From JBBIPA01 sp037443085 (lineage in GTDB: Bacteria; Chloroflexota; Dehalococcoidia; GIF9; UBA5629), in contig JBBIPA010000038.1 of NCBI GenBank assembly GCA_037443085.1, forward strand, positions 1-19,229: DNA of 19,229 nt, read 5' to 3'. This document shows positions 1 to 7,863 of the stretch, piece after piece. Under the pieces are notes generated by a model, which was not told the DNA's origin, searched no databases, and worked only from the letters and a program-made list of their open reading frames with translations. The position numbers were made by a program, and so were the translations under genes. Numbering within the stretch: position 1 is the stretch's first letter; every line of letters starts with the position of its first letter.

Positions 1-1
1 T

Positions 2-157
2 GTCATTGATCAGGGAAAATGCATAAAATGCGGGAACTGTCTCAATGCCTGCCCGTCCCGTTTCTCCGCGATAAAGATTATTTCCGGCGAACCGGTGCCA
101 CCCTCCCTACCCATTTCAGAAAGGGCAGCGATACGAACAAGAGGAGATAGAGCATGA
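2..157 (+). CDS. NuoF-like (51 kDa type) flavoprotein subunit, C-terminal fragment
   Basis: This is the end of a gene that starts before the window. The 51 visible residues carry one ferredoxin-type cluster motif, CIKCGNCLNACP, followed by a short tail. In HydB/HndC/NuoF-like diaphorase subunits such a [4Fe-4S] domain sits at the extreme C-terminus and passes electrons between the FMN/NAD domain and the partner subunit. The stop codon overlaps the start of the formate dehydrogenase gene (ATGA at 154-157), so the two are translationally coupled. The context suggests an NAD(P)-linked, possibly electron-bifurcating, formate dehydrogenase. The FMN/NAD-binding part lies outside the window, so NuoF identity rests on position and this one motif; another ferredoxin-tailed oxidoreductase subunit is possible. 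Confidence 0.7.
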   Translation, partial: VIDQGKCIKCGNCLNACPSRFSAIKIISGEPVPPSLPISERAAIRTRGDRA

Positions 158-2880
158 ACGATGTCCGACTTACAATCGATGGTAAAGAGGTTAGTGTTGC
201 CAGGGGAACCACGATCCTGGAAGCGGCCCGCAGTATCGGCATCGACATCCCGCACCTGTGTCATAGTGAGGGCTTCGTAGCTACCGCCAACTGCCGCCTG
301 TGCGTTGTCGAACTTAACGGAAACAAGAATCTTGTGCCTTCCTGCGCCCGCCCCGTCTCTGACAACATGGTCGTCCATACCAGGTCAGAGAGGGTTATCA
401 AGGCGAGGAGACTGGTAATTGAGCTGCTTCTGTCCGACCATCCCTTTGATTGTATGACCTGTGAGAAAAGTGGAGCGTGCGATCTGCAAAGATACGCCTA
501 TGAACTCGGTGTAGCTACCTCCAGATTTCAAGGTGAGAAGCACCAGTATCCCCTGGATGATACCAACCCTTTCTTTGTCAGGGACTACAACAAGTGTATC
601 CTCTGTGAAAAGTGCGTCAAAGCGTGCTGGGAAATACAATTCGTCAACGCCATTGAGGTGTCCTACCGCGGCTTCAAGACCAAAGTAGCCACCCCTTATG
701 ACCGGTCTCTGGTTGATAGCACCTGCATTTTTTGCGGTCAGTGCGTGGCTGCCTGCCCGGTGGGTGCGCTAACCGAAAAAAGCAGGATCTCCAGAGGACG
801 AGAGTGGGAGCTCAAGAAAGTATCCACTGTCTGCCCCTACTGCGGTGTCGGCTGTAATATCGAACTCAATGTGAAAGATGATCGCATCGTCAAGGTCACC
901 TCACCAATTGACTCAGCGGTAAATCATGGCCGACTGTGCGTGAAGGGGAAGTTCGGCTTTGATTTCGTCCACCATGGTGAGCGGTTGACCGCTCCACTTA
1001 TCCGGGTTGGTGAAAAGGGAGAGGGCAAATTCAGGGAAGCAAGCTGGGAAGAGGCGCTAGACCTGGTGGCGGGAAAGCTGTCAGGTATTAAAAGCAGGAC
1101 CGGCCCGGATAGCTTGGCTTTCTTTGCTTCAGCCAAGTGCACCAGCGAAGAAAACTACCTGATGCAGAAGCTTGCCCGGGCGGTTATCGGGACAAATAAT
1201 GTCGACCACTGCGCCCGTCTCTGACATGCTCCGAGTGTGGCCGGTCTGGCCGCAGCATTCGGTAGTGGCGCAATGACTAACTCGATCACAGAGATCAGGG
1301 GCACTGACTGCATATTCATCATTGGTTCCAACACCTCGGAAGCCCACCCGGTAATCGCTCTTGAAGTTATGGAGGCGGTCAGACATGGTAAGGCAAAGTT
1401 GATAGTGGCTGACCCGCGCAAAATCCGGATGGTTGACTTCGCTCATGTCTGGATGAGACAAAGACCCGGCACTGATGTTGCTCTCCTCAATGGTATGCTT
1501 AATATAATCATCAATGAGGGCTGGTACAATGCCGAGTTTGTCCGAACCCGGACGGAAGGATTCGAGGAATTAATGAATTCCCTCAAAGAATACCCGACGG
1601 AGACTTGTAGCCGGATTACGGGAGTTCCAGCCGAAGACCTGCGTCAGGCAGCCCGCCTTTACGCTCAGTCCTCCAGAGCCATGATCCTGTATGCCATGGG
1701 GATAACGCAGCATACCACCGGCACCAATAATGTCTTGGCCCTGGCCAATCTAGCCATGGCGACAGGTCATATCGGCAAAGAGAGCAGCGGGGTGTGCCCG
1801 CTGCGGGGACAGAACAACGTCCAGGGGGCTTGCGACATGGGATGCCTGCCTAATGTGCTGCCGGGCTACCAGGCAGTTACGGATGAGACGTTAAGAGCTA
1901 AATTTGAAAAAGCCTGGCAGGTAACACTGCCGGCCAAGCCCGGGCTAACTGTCGTTGAAGTTATGCATATGGCGGTAGCCGGGAATATCAAGGGGCTCTA
2001 TATCATGGGCGAAGACCCTACTCTTAGCGATGCTAATATCACCCATGTCGGCGAAGCCATGAAGAGCCTTGATTTCCTGGTGGTTCAAGATATCTTCCTC
2101 ACCGAGACCGCTAAATACGCTGATGTGGTGCTGCCCGGAGTCAGTTTTGCCGAGAAAGAGGGCACGTTTACGAATACGGAACGGAGGGTCCAGCTGGTTC
2201 GCCGGGCGATTAAGCCGGTCGGTGACAGCAAACCAGACTGGGTAATCCTATCTGAGGTTAGCAATCGGCTGAATTACCCGATGAAATACGCCAGCCCTGA
2301 GCAAATAATGGAGGAGATCGCCGCTCTTACCCCCATCTACGGCAGCATCAGCTATCCACGGCTTGCAGCCGGCGGCCTGCAGTGGCCCTGTCGTACGCCA
2401 GACGACCACGGAACAAGATTTCTCCACGAGAAGCAGTTCTCACGCGGCCTGGGAAAATTCTATCCCGTTAATTTCCAAGAGGCCTTCGAGATGCCGGACG
2501 ATGCCTACCCGGTGGTACTGTCAACGGGGAGGGCGCTTTACCACTGGCACGGCGGCGCCATGAGCCGTCACTCGAAAGGCCTGGAGGCGATTAATCCCGA
2601 TGCCGATGTGGAAATCAGCCCTCAAGATGCCAGAAAACTGGACTGTGCCGATGGCGATCTGGTTGAGTTGACCTCACGCCGCGGGAAAATTGTTACACGG
2701 GTAAAGGTGACCGACCGGTCGCCGGAAGGGGTGGCTTTTATGACCTTCCACTTCAAGGAAGCCCCGGCTAACCGGTTGACCGTTGATGCTCTGGACCCGG
2801 TGGCCAAGACACCTGCACTAAAAGTATGCTCGATACAGATAAGCCCTTGCATTAGCAAAGCGAAGAAAAAAACAGCTTAG
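154..2880 (+). CDS. fdhA: Formate dehydrogenase alpha subunit, selenocysteine-containing, NuoG-type N-terminus
   Basis: Oxidises formate to CO2 (or the reverse) at a Mo- or W-bis-MGD centre. The full product is 908 residues if the in-frame TGA at 1222-1224 is read as selenocysteine 357. The flanking residues HCARL-U-HAPSVAGL match the FdhF/FdhA active-site loop, and the frame is open on both sides. Domains in order: [2Fe-2S] (C36, C47, C50, C64); NuoG-type His-Cys cluster (H96, C100, C103, C109); two ferredoxin clusters (C148/151/154/158 and C191/194/197/201); the molybdopterin-oxidoreductase [4Fe-4S] motif (C227, C230, C234, C262) with K265 after it; then the catalytic domains and a C-terminal dinucleotide-binding domain from about residue 780. 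There is no Tat signal, so the enzyme is cytoplasmic. Start ATG 154 overlaps the upstream NuoF-like stop. The stop at 2878 ends the unit; no formate channel or FdhD is visible nearby. Substrate is very likely formate because of the Sec loop. Confidence 0.95.
1222..1257 (+). promoter_or_regulatory. Bacterial SECIS element with its UGA (Sec) codon
   Basis: The UGA at 1222-1224 is followed after exactly 18 bases by a GGTCT apical loop (1243-1247). The loop is closed by a six-pair stem, gtggcc (1237-1242) with ggccgc (1248-1253), five Watson-Crick pairs and one U-G. A lower helix tgct/agca (1227-1230 with 1254-1257) extends it. The loop sequence and the 18-base spacing are the same as I recall for the E. 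coli fdhF SECIS that binds SelB. The host must therefore encode SelA, SelB, SelC and SelD, none of which is in the window. Confidence 0.92.
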
Positions 2881-3170
2881 TCTGGATGCTGGGGAACTAA
2901 CACATATGCCACTGATACTTGAAGGCTTTAAGCCGGTGGATAGATACGAGAACAGGATTACTCCAAGACCCTCTTAATCTTGGCGGTCATCAATGTGCAA
3001 CCTACGGTAAACAGCTTCGCTACTTGAGTGGCATTTATTCTCAATGATCACTTTGGGTCATGAAGCTGATTTGCTGGCTTGTTGAACGAAAGTCCAGTTG
3101 GTTCAATACAAGCGAAATATGATTCGCGTTTGCTACAATAGTTACGGCAGCTCTTAAACTACAAAAGTTA
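2881..3170. other. Intergenic stretch after fdhA; only a doubtful 23-codon frame
   Basis: Between fdhA and the next gene I see no tRNA, repeat or clear terminator. A small frame (ATG 2906 to TAA 2975-2977, beginning MPLILEGFKP) has a GGGG run at 2891-2894 about 11 bases upstream. It might be a leader or the start of a decayed gene, but I do not recognise it and cannot support it as coding. The 3' part is AT-richer and carries the candidate extended -10 described separately. Confidence 0.4.
3131..3139 (+). promoter_or_regulatory. Candidate extended -10 promoter (TGcTACAAT)
   Basis: TG at 3131-3132 and TACAAT at 3134-3139 form an extended -10 element about 32 bases before the proposed TTG start at 3171. 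No good -35 hexamer lies at the usual distance. It would serve the small membrane protein gene. Confidence 0.3.
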
Positions 3171-3551
3171 TTGAGAAGCCTCTACGGTGAGAGCGTCTTC
3201 TGGTTACACCTGGTCACCATTTCTGGTTGGCTTGCTTTATTCCTTGTGCCGACAAGCTGGTGGCCAAAAAGAATTTCCTTCCATTTTTATTTTAGCCTTG
3301 GAGTCGTTGCTCACCAATTCATATGGGGGGCTATTATTATGCCGTGGACAAGGAAATATCGCATGGCATGCTTATTAACTACAATCATGCAGGTCTTAAG
3401 AGGGTTTAAGGTCTCAGATGTGCGAAACTTCGAATATTCTTTTGTTAAGGAATTGTTTGTCAGGGCTAGAACAGGAATACCGACAATGGTGGCAACCATT
3501 TTTACCTTTGCCATTCTTATGGCTGCAACCATCACATATTGCTTCCTTTAG
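3171..3551 (+). CDS. Small integral membrane protein, unknown function
   Basis: A 126-residue protein with three likely membrane segments: about residues 8-28 (WLHLVTISGWLALFLVP), about 37-58 (FYFSLGVVAHQFIWGAIIMPW) and about 102-125 at the C-terminus. A more polar, basic loop lies between the second and third. I do not recognise a family; the first half has a layout loosely like short DUF2784-type membrane proteins, but that is not a firm match. The frame opens at 3123 with no ATG, so a TTG at 3171 is the only plausible start, and there is no clear Shine-Dalgarno sequence. The gene may therefore be weakly expressed or a 5'-truncated relic. Coding status is supported mainly by the well-formed hydrophobic segments. 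Confidence 0.5.
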   Translation: MRSLYGESVFWLHLVTISGWLALFLVPTSWWPKRISFHFYFSLGVVAHQFIWGAIIMPWTRKYRMACLLTTIMQVLRGFKVSDVRNFEYSFVKELFVRARTGIPTMVATIFTFAILMAATITYCFL

Positions 3552-3597
3552 CAGGCAACCTTTGAGCTTCCACTGATAAACAATTGCCTGTTTCGTG
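3552..3597 (+). terminator. Weak hairpin after the small membrane protein
   Basis: CAGGCAA at 3552-3558 can pair perfectly with TTGCCTG at 3584-3590, followed by TTT. The 25-base loop and short T-run make it a poor intrinsic terminator. It lies in the gap between this gene and the converging M50 peptidase gene. Confidence 0.25.
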
Positions 3598-3617
3598 TGA
3601 CATGGATTGATATCGAA

Positions 3618-4217
3618 CTAGAATAGAAAGCGCTGGGCAGCATATAAACCACCGGCGATTGCTATTGCGATTAACCAAATCCACTTGTTCCACCTGAAAA
3701 GCTTGGCACCATCCAGAGGTCCGAACGGTATCAAATTGAACACGGCCAGCCAGATGTTAATGCGCGCTCCCAATGTAAAAAGCAGAGCAGGTTCGACAAA
3801 ATCCAGTGCCAGAAATACCATTGCTAATCCAACATTCGTAGCTGGGCCAGCCAAGGATATAAGCCCTACCCTATCTCGACTCACACTGGTTATGCCCCAT
3901 GCCATCTGCCTGGGATGTATCATAACAGCTCCGGGAGCAGCGAAAACAAAGCCGAAAAGAGAAAAACCTAACGCTACAATCAATCCTATAGGCCACATAG
4001 CATACTCAGCAAAGTAACCGAACCTTCTGGCAATAAGCCTGTGAGCCAACTCGTGAAAGACGAAGCCTAAAGAAACAGCAACCAGAGCCATGCCAGAGAA
4101 GACAATAAGGATATCCGGCTGGCTGAAGACACGAAAGCCTCCCGAGAGGGCAATCCCGAATGCCAGTGCCAGAACGAGCGCCGATATGATCAGGTCCCTC
4201 AATTCTTTTGCTCTCAT
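3618..4217 (-). CDS. M50-family (site-2-protease-like) membrane metallopeptidase
   Basis: Intramembrane or membrane-bound zinc peptidase of 199 residues. The zinc-binding HExxH motif is seen as FHELAHRL (H55, E56, H59) within a hydrophobic segment. The family's second motif appears as NLIPFGPLDGAK near residues 161-172, with D169 the likely third zinc ligand. At least five hydrophobic segments surround these. It is short for the family, with no PDZ or CBS domain, as in minimal archaeal or bacterial S2P homologues. The frame can be extended to a TTG at 4253, but ATG 4217 is preferred. A transposase scrap lies just upstream, and the imperfect palindrome GTTGTGACAAC (4244-4254) lies near its likely promoter. 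Substrate unknown; nothing nearby resembles an anti-sigma factor. Confidence 0.85.
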   Translation of the reverse strand: MRAKELRDLIISALVLALAFGIALSGGFRVFSQPDILIVFSGMALVAVSLGFVFHELAHRLIARRFGYFAEYAMWPIGLIVALGFSLFGFVFAAPGAVMIHPRQMAWGITSVSRDRVGLISLAGPATNVGLAMVFLALDFVEPALLFTLGARINIWLAVFNLIPFGPLDGAKLFRWNKWIWLIAIAIAGGLYAAQRFLF

Positions 4218-4250
4218 CTTTTCTAGCTCAAGTTTACCGCAAGGTTGTGA

Positions 4251-4457
4251 CAACTAACAAGGCAGGAGCCGCCTTTGGAGGCGATTAGGCAGAAGCTGAG
4301 AAGCGAGGCGGGAAAACGGATCTATGCCAAACGTGGGTACGCGGTGGAGCCAGTCTTCCGAGAGATAAAGTGGGATGGCAGGAAGCCATCGATGGGCCTG
4401 CGTGACCCGGTGAAAGTGCGGGGTGGGGGTTACTACTGTGTAGCGAAAAACAATTGA
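4251..4457 (+). pseudogene. Transposase C-terminal remnant (IS1182/IS5-like)
   Basis: About 65 residues in one frame resemble the end of an IS1182-type DDE transposase: a basic segment RQKLRSEAGKRIYAKRGY, then VEPVFREIKW and LRDPVKVRGG. In these transposases the same order occurs around and after the last catalytic acidic residue (EPVFGxIK, then a RGLxKVRGE-like segment). There is no start, no N-terminal or catalytic core and no recognisable inverted repeats, so it is a relic. It abuts the promoter region of the M50 gene, suggesting the insertion or deletion event ended there. Family assignment is from memory of the motif order. Confidence 0.6.
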
Positions 4458-4541
4458 CATTGGTCGGGGCTGATGTGTAAAACCAGCCTTGAAAGCGAAC
4501 AACGGTTAAAAGGTGACGGAGACAATCGATGGTCGGTCATT

Positions 4542-4564
4542 AGCCTTCGGTAGAGAAGGTTTTT
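4542..4564 (+). terminator. Rho-independent terminator
   Basis: CCTTC (4544-4548) pairs with GAAGG (4555-4559) across a six-base loop, extended by G-U and A-U pairs, and runs into TTTTT (4560-4564). It points along the plus strand, downstream of the transposase remnant, so it may be what is left of the element's own terminator. Confidence 0.6.
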
Positions 4565-4620
4565 AGACAGGCTGTAAGGAGAGTTCAATAGCTTAAGCGG
4601 CAAAATTCAAATTGGTTAGA

Positions 4621-4839
4621 TTATTCCTTATACAGCAGCATCAGCGGCAGGGGTATTCGCAGCTTGATAGCGTCTGCGGCGGGGCATTCATTGACACAGC
4701 AACTGCAGTGGATACAGAAGTCGGGATAGGTTATTACCGGCACTTTCTTCTTGACCGAGCCGAAGAACACGTCCTGTGCACAGACCTCCACACACTTATG
4801 GCAACTAGTACATTTATCTCCATTGATAATCGGCGGCAT
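4621..4839 (-). CDS. Small 2[4Fe-4S] ferredoxin, AprB-like partner of the upstream flavoprotein
   Basis: A 72-residue electron-transfer protein with two cluster motifs, C10-x2-C13-x2-C16-x3-C20 and C42-x2-C45-x2-C48-x3-CP53. The arrangement, with a longer insert between the clusters, is like the ferredoxin domain of adenylylsulfate reductase beta subunit, but the long C-terminal tail of AprB is absent. It starts 19 bases after the flavoprotein stop. The Shine-Dalgarno AGGAGG overlaps that stop, so the two are certainly one operon. The likely role is to deliver electrons to or from the flavoprotein's FAD. No sulfate-activation genes are visible, so an actual APS reductase role is doubtful. Confidence 0.88.
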   Translation of the reverse strand: MPPIINGDKCTSCHKCVEVCAQDVFFGSVKKKVPVITYPDFCIHCSCCVNECPAADAIKLRIPLPLMLLYKE

Positions 4840-4858
4840 GACTTTCTCCGTTAGCCTC

Positions 4859-6526
4859 CTATTCCATCGGCTTCCATTCCGTCACCGGCCTTCCTCGAAC
4901 TTTCTTAATGGAAAGCACTTTGTCATCGAGTAAAGGGTTGGTCAGCGGATAGTCCACACGCTTGTGGTAACCCCTGGTCTCTTTCCTCTCTTTAGCTGCC
5001 ACAAAGACAAGTTCACCCAGGTCAAACAGGTTCAATGTCTCCAGGCAGCGCGCCAGTTCCCACTGGTTACGGGCAATAAGGGTGTCCCTTGCCCTCGCCT
5101 TTAACCGGCGCAGATGACTCAGACCAGCATCGAGTAGCGTCTCCGACCTGATAGTGCCCCCATAGTCACCCATCACCTGCTGCAGAGCAATATTGGCTTC
5201 TTTCCAGTCAGGACCTGTAGTGCGGCTGGCGATGGCATGAAGCAGTTTTTTATTTTCCTCGATTTCCTCTGCAGACTCTTCGATATCGGAGATACTGGTC
5301 TTCTTAATATACCTTGCCGCATTCTCGCCCACGATCCAGCCATAGGTGGCGGCACAGGAGATACCGCCGGTGGTTTCATCGCCAGCAGCGTACAGCCCTC
5401 TCATCGAGGTTTCGCCCTTCTCATTAATCCGTATTTTCCCTTCAAAGAATGGGTTATAGGTGCCGAACTCAACGGGATGTTTCCTGACGTCGATGCCTTC
5501 CTCTTTCATATAGTCCACCAGCGCCCGGTTGCCCTCATGGACAAGCCAGTGAAGCATATAGTTATAATCAGCATCGGACATACCCCTGCCATCCATATAC
5601 ACCGGCCCTTTGCCTGACCTGTAATAATCTTCCAGGAAAACACTGCTCACCTCCGGGGTCATATCACCATAGCGACGCTCCGGCCTGGTGACAAACGGCC
5701 CGATGGGTTTACCCTGGGGGTCACGCAATACACCGATCCAGGTTGCCTGACCGAAGCGGGCAAAGTATCTGGGTCCGGGATGCCGACGGAATATCTCAGC
5801 ACCAACCAGCTCGGCACCAGCACGGTAGCTCATAACACGGCCATCGCCGGTGAGAGTGGGGTAGACCGGCGAGCTGGTAAACCAGCCGGGAACCGGCGGC
5901 GGATATAGCCTGTCCACGTAGCCCGTGCCCACGATGACGCTCTTCGCCTTGAATACGATTATCCTGTTTTCCCTGGTATGCATCCCCACAGCGCCAGTAA
6001 CCCGATTGCCCTCATGCAGCAGGTCAAGAATCATAACGCGGTTCATGATATTGACGCCTTTTTTATTAACCCGGGATACCAGCACTCGCTTCTGCCACTG
6101 TCCTTCGTACTTCAAATGGGTGAGCACATCGCCGGGGAAAGAATGCCCAGCAAACTCCCATTTGCCGTGGTACTTCATGGGAATACCCCAGCTATGCCAC
6201 AGGTTGACTATCTCGAATGACCGCTCCAGGAAAGTGTGCAGCACCTTGATGCTGGTGCCCGACTGTATTGCCCGCAGCTTCGGCCCCTTGAGGCATTCCT
6301 TGAGGAAGGCTTCCCTATCAGTGCCATGGACTTCAGGTATATAGCACCAGAAATGGTCGTTGCCAGCACAGCCCCGGCCGCTGCCCAGCGCATTGCCTTT
6401 TTCCGCCACCACCACCCTGGCGCCAAGCTCAGCAGCCCTGATTGCCGCCATCAAACCGGCAATGCCACCGCCGATACACAGCACATCTGCCTCAACAAGT
6501 TCTTCTTTAGCTATCTCCCTGCTCAT
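4859..6526 (-). CDS. FAD-dependent oxidoreductase of the fumarate reductase / AprA superfamily
   Basis: A 555-residue soluble flavoprotein. The N-terminal dinucleotide-binding motif is seen as ADVLCIGGGIAGLMAAIRAA (GGGIAG, residues 19-24), with E42 in VVVAEKG as the ribose-binding acid. SGRGCAGNDHFWCYIPEVHG follows, and a C-terminal FAD motif GLYAAGDETTGG closes the Rossmann domain. A helical C-terminal domain of about 140 residues resembles that of SDH/FRD/AprA flavoproteins. There is no Tat or Sec signal and no membrane anchor. It is the first gene of a two-gene minus-strand operon with the ferredoxin, so the pair forms an AprAB-like heterodimer. Reduction or oxidation of an unsaturated or sulfur-containing acid is plausible, but the substrate cannot be told from sequence. 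Start ATG 6526 has only a weak GGCGGGA-type ribosome site. Confidence 0.85.
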   Translation of the reverse strand: MSREIAKEELVEADVLCIGGGIAGLMAAIRAAELGARVVVAEKGNALGSGRGCAGNDHFWCYIPEVHGTDREAFLKECLKGPKLRAIQSGTSIKVLHTFLERSFEIVNLWHSWGIPMKYHGKWEFAGHSFPGDVLTHLKYEGQWQKRVLVSRVNKKGVNIMNRVMILDLLHEGNRVTGAVGMHTRENRIIVFKAKSVIVGTGYVDRLYPPPVPGWFTSSPVYPTLTGDGRVMSYRAGAELVGAEIFRRHPGPRYFARFGQATWIGVLRDPQGKPIGPFVTRPERRYGDMTPEVSSVFLEDYYRSGKGPVYMDGRGMSDADYNYMLHWLVHEGNRALVDYMKEEGIDVRKHPVEFGTYNPFFEGKIRINEKGETSMRGLYAAGDETTGGISCAATYGWIVGENAARYIKKTSISDIEESAEEIEENKKLLHAIASRTTGPDWKEANIALQQVMGDYGGTIRSETLLDAGLSHLRRLKARARDTLIARNQWELARCLETLNLFDLGELVFVAAKERKETRGYHKRVDYPLTNPLLDDKVLSIKKVRGRPVTEWKPME

Positions 6527-6579
6527 AACTGTAAATTTCCCGCCTCGCAGAATAAAGTCCTAGTGTGGGGTTATTTCCT

Positions 6580-6822
6580 TTATCCGTTAATAGTGATTCC
6601 AGTGCAGTAGCTTCTCCACCGGTCTGCGGACATGCGTGGCAAATTGCCACCGCCAGTTACCGGATACCCTACTCTCATAGCACCTGCAATCCGGCAATGC
6701 TATGGTACCCCTGGCCGTTTGGCAATGTCTTCCCGTGTCACCGGCACATCGTAAAGCAGGGATAGCTCATGAACGGCTAAGCCCAGCGCGTGAGCGACAA
6801 CTCTGAGGTTCTGCGTTATCAA
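6580..6822 (-). pseudogene. Nitroreductase-family remnant (C-terminal third)
   Basis: Read on the minus strand from 6822 down to a stop at 6580-6582, the frame gives TQNLRVVAHALGL, then REDIAKRPGVP, an internal TAG, then HCRIAGAMRVGYPV and LPRMSADRW. This matches the order of motifs at the end of nitroreductase-family flavoproteins: the QN..AAHALGLG helix, the ..GVPEG.. turn, the ..GYP strand, and a short proline/arginine tail. The amber stop falls where a glutamate is expected. No start or N-terminal two thirds are present. The remnant lies directly upstream of the AprA-like flavoprotein, same strand, and may once have been in its operon. Compare the intact but different nitroreductase at 14694. 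It fills most of the gap 6527-6851. Confidence 0.5.
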
Positions 6823-6851
6823 CCTGCCCACCTAAAAGACACTTAAACCAC

Positions 6852-7451
6852 TCAAGCCAGTTTTTTACCGCATTTATCGCAAAATTTCTCGTCCACGGCG
6901 ACGGGGTCACCGCATCGGGGGCAGAACTTCGACCGTGACACAGCCTCAATCCTGGCTCCACATCTGGCGCAGAAATTAGCAACTGGCTGATTCTGATGGC
7001 CGCACTTGCTGCATCGAGAAGACACCGATTGAGCAGAAACCACCATTGGCTGTGTAACTACAAGATTGCTGCCGCACCTTCGGCAGATATTGGCACTGTC
7101 GGGGTTTACTCCGCCGCATCTCTTACAGACGATGTTCCCCTGCCCCACCGATGCCACAACCCCATGAGCAGGAATTACCCTGGGCGCTTCTGGCTGTTCA
7201 GGCACAACAGCCGGTGGCGGCATAGCCAACAGCTTGCTGCCACATTTTCGGCAGAGGCTAGCACTGGCAGGATTCACTCCGCCGCATTTCTTGCAGACAA
7301 TATCAACCTGCTTTGCCGGAATCGCCACCCCTTGCGCCGTAGGTACTATAGGTACTTCTGGCTTCTCTGGTAACGAAGCCGTCTCGACAGCAATAGACTT
7401 GGCTGCCTTGGTCGTTTTCCGCGCCTTAGGTGCTGGTTTCTTTGTGCTCAC
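6852..7451 (-). CDS. Tandem four-zinc-ribbon protein with Lys/Ala/Pro-rich N-terminus
   Basis: A 199-residue protein with four CxxC-x10-CxxC zinc ribbons (Cys at 53/56/67/70, 109/112/123/126, 147/150/161/164, 177/180/191/194). They are joined by proline/valine-rich linkers. Ribbons one and two sit in a near-duplicate unit of 56 residues, each preceded by a PEVP/PEAP linker, so they arose by tandem duplication. The first 20 residues are very basic (KKPAPKARKTTKAAK), like the tails of DNA- or RNA-binding proteins. No enzyme domain or membrane segment is present. The start is GTG 7451, with a GAGG-type ribosome site upstream. Function unknown: adaptor or nucleic-acid binding is the natural guess for zinc-ribbon repeats. 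Confidence 0.8.
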   Translation of the reverse strand: MSTKKPAPKARKTTKAAKSIAVETASLPEKPEVPIVPTAQGVAIPAKQVDIVCKKCGGVNPASASLCRKCGSKLLAMPPPAVVPEQPEAPRVIPAHGVVASVGQGNIVCKRCGGVNPDSANICRRCGSNLVVTQPMVVSAQSVSSRCSKCGHQNQPVANFCARCGARIEAVSRSKFCPRCGDPVAVDEKFCDKCGKKLA

Positions 7452-7528
7452 CTCATCTACCCTCTTTTTACGGTCTGGTTGCCAGCGTCACCTCTCCAGA
7501 AGCAAAAAGGGACTTTCTGGTCTTCACC

Positions 7529-7557
7529 ACATTAGCATAGCGGGCAAACTTCGTCAA
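7529..7557 (-). promoter_or_regulatory. Candidate promoter for the zinc-ribbon gene
   Basis: On the minus strand TTGACG (7552-7557) is followed after 17 bases by TAATGT (7529-7534). The -35 is good, the -10 is poor (three of six). Its place, about 80 bases before the GTG start, fits. Confidence 0.3.
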
Positions 7558-7599
7558 TTGAAATCGTCCTGGCGAACAACAGTAGTACCCAGTTCTACG

Positions 7600-7742
7600 T
7601 CACTTAAGTCTCAGGAAGGTACTGTCCCGACTAAATAGAGCACTGATAGCAGCCAGTCCAAGATAACCCTGATCCGGTTACAGGTTCCAGTAATCAGTGC
7701 GGCATAACCCACTAGCCAGATAAAACATGACAGGAAACCCCG
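7600..7742 (-). pseudogene. Remnant of a type II NADH dehydrogenase (NDH-2) C-terminus
   Basis: Minus-strand translation gives GFLSCFIWLVGYAALITG, then NRIRVILDWLLS. A one-base frame change then gives LFSRDSTFLRLK ending at a TGA (7600-7602). This order, Gf-x-a-W-x-W, a hydrophobic stretch, then R(I/V)RV..DW....LF.RD, is that of the membrane-attaching C-terminus of NDH-2-like NAD(P)/FAD oxidoreductases. No catalytic domains remain upstream, where the sequence becomes unreadable. The call rests on motif order alone. Confidence 0.42.
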
Positions 7743-7863
7743 GCACCTCCAGGTATTCGGTGACAGAAATCCGTCACGTGCTGTCCTTTTCCATATCCAT
7801 ATCAGCAATATACTGATTGGCTACCACACCAGCCCCAACGAAGGTGAGCAATTCTCGCTGCTA

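Noticed and set aside
1222..1236. A frame-ending TGA splitting the formate dehydrogenase into two genes
   Set aside because: The frame continues with FDH active-site sequence and a SECIS follows at canonical distance, so it is a selenocysteine codon, not a break.
5925..6344. A 139-codon plus-strand frame within the AprA-like gene
   Set aside because: Antisense shadow of a conserved flavoprotein; no domain features.
6996..7638. Two plus-strand frames opposite the zinc-ribbon gene
   Set aside because: Their His/Arg/Ser-rich repeats are the complement of the regularly repeated Cys codons of the real gene.
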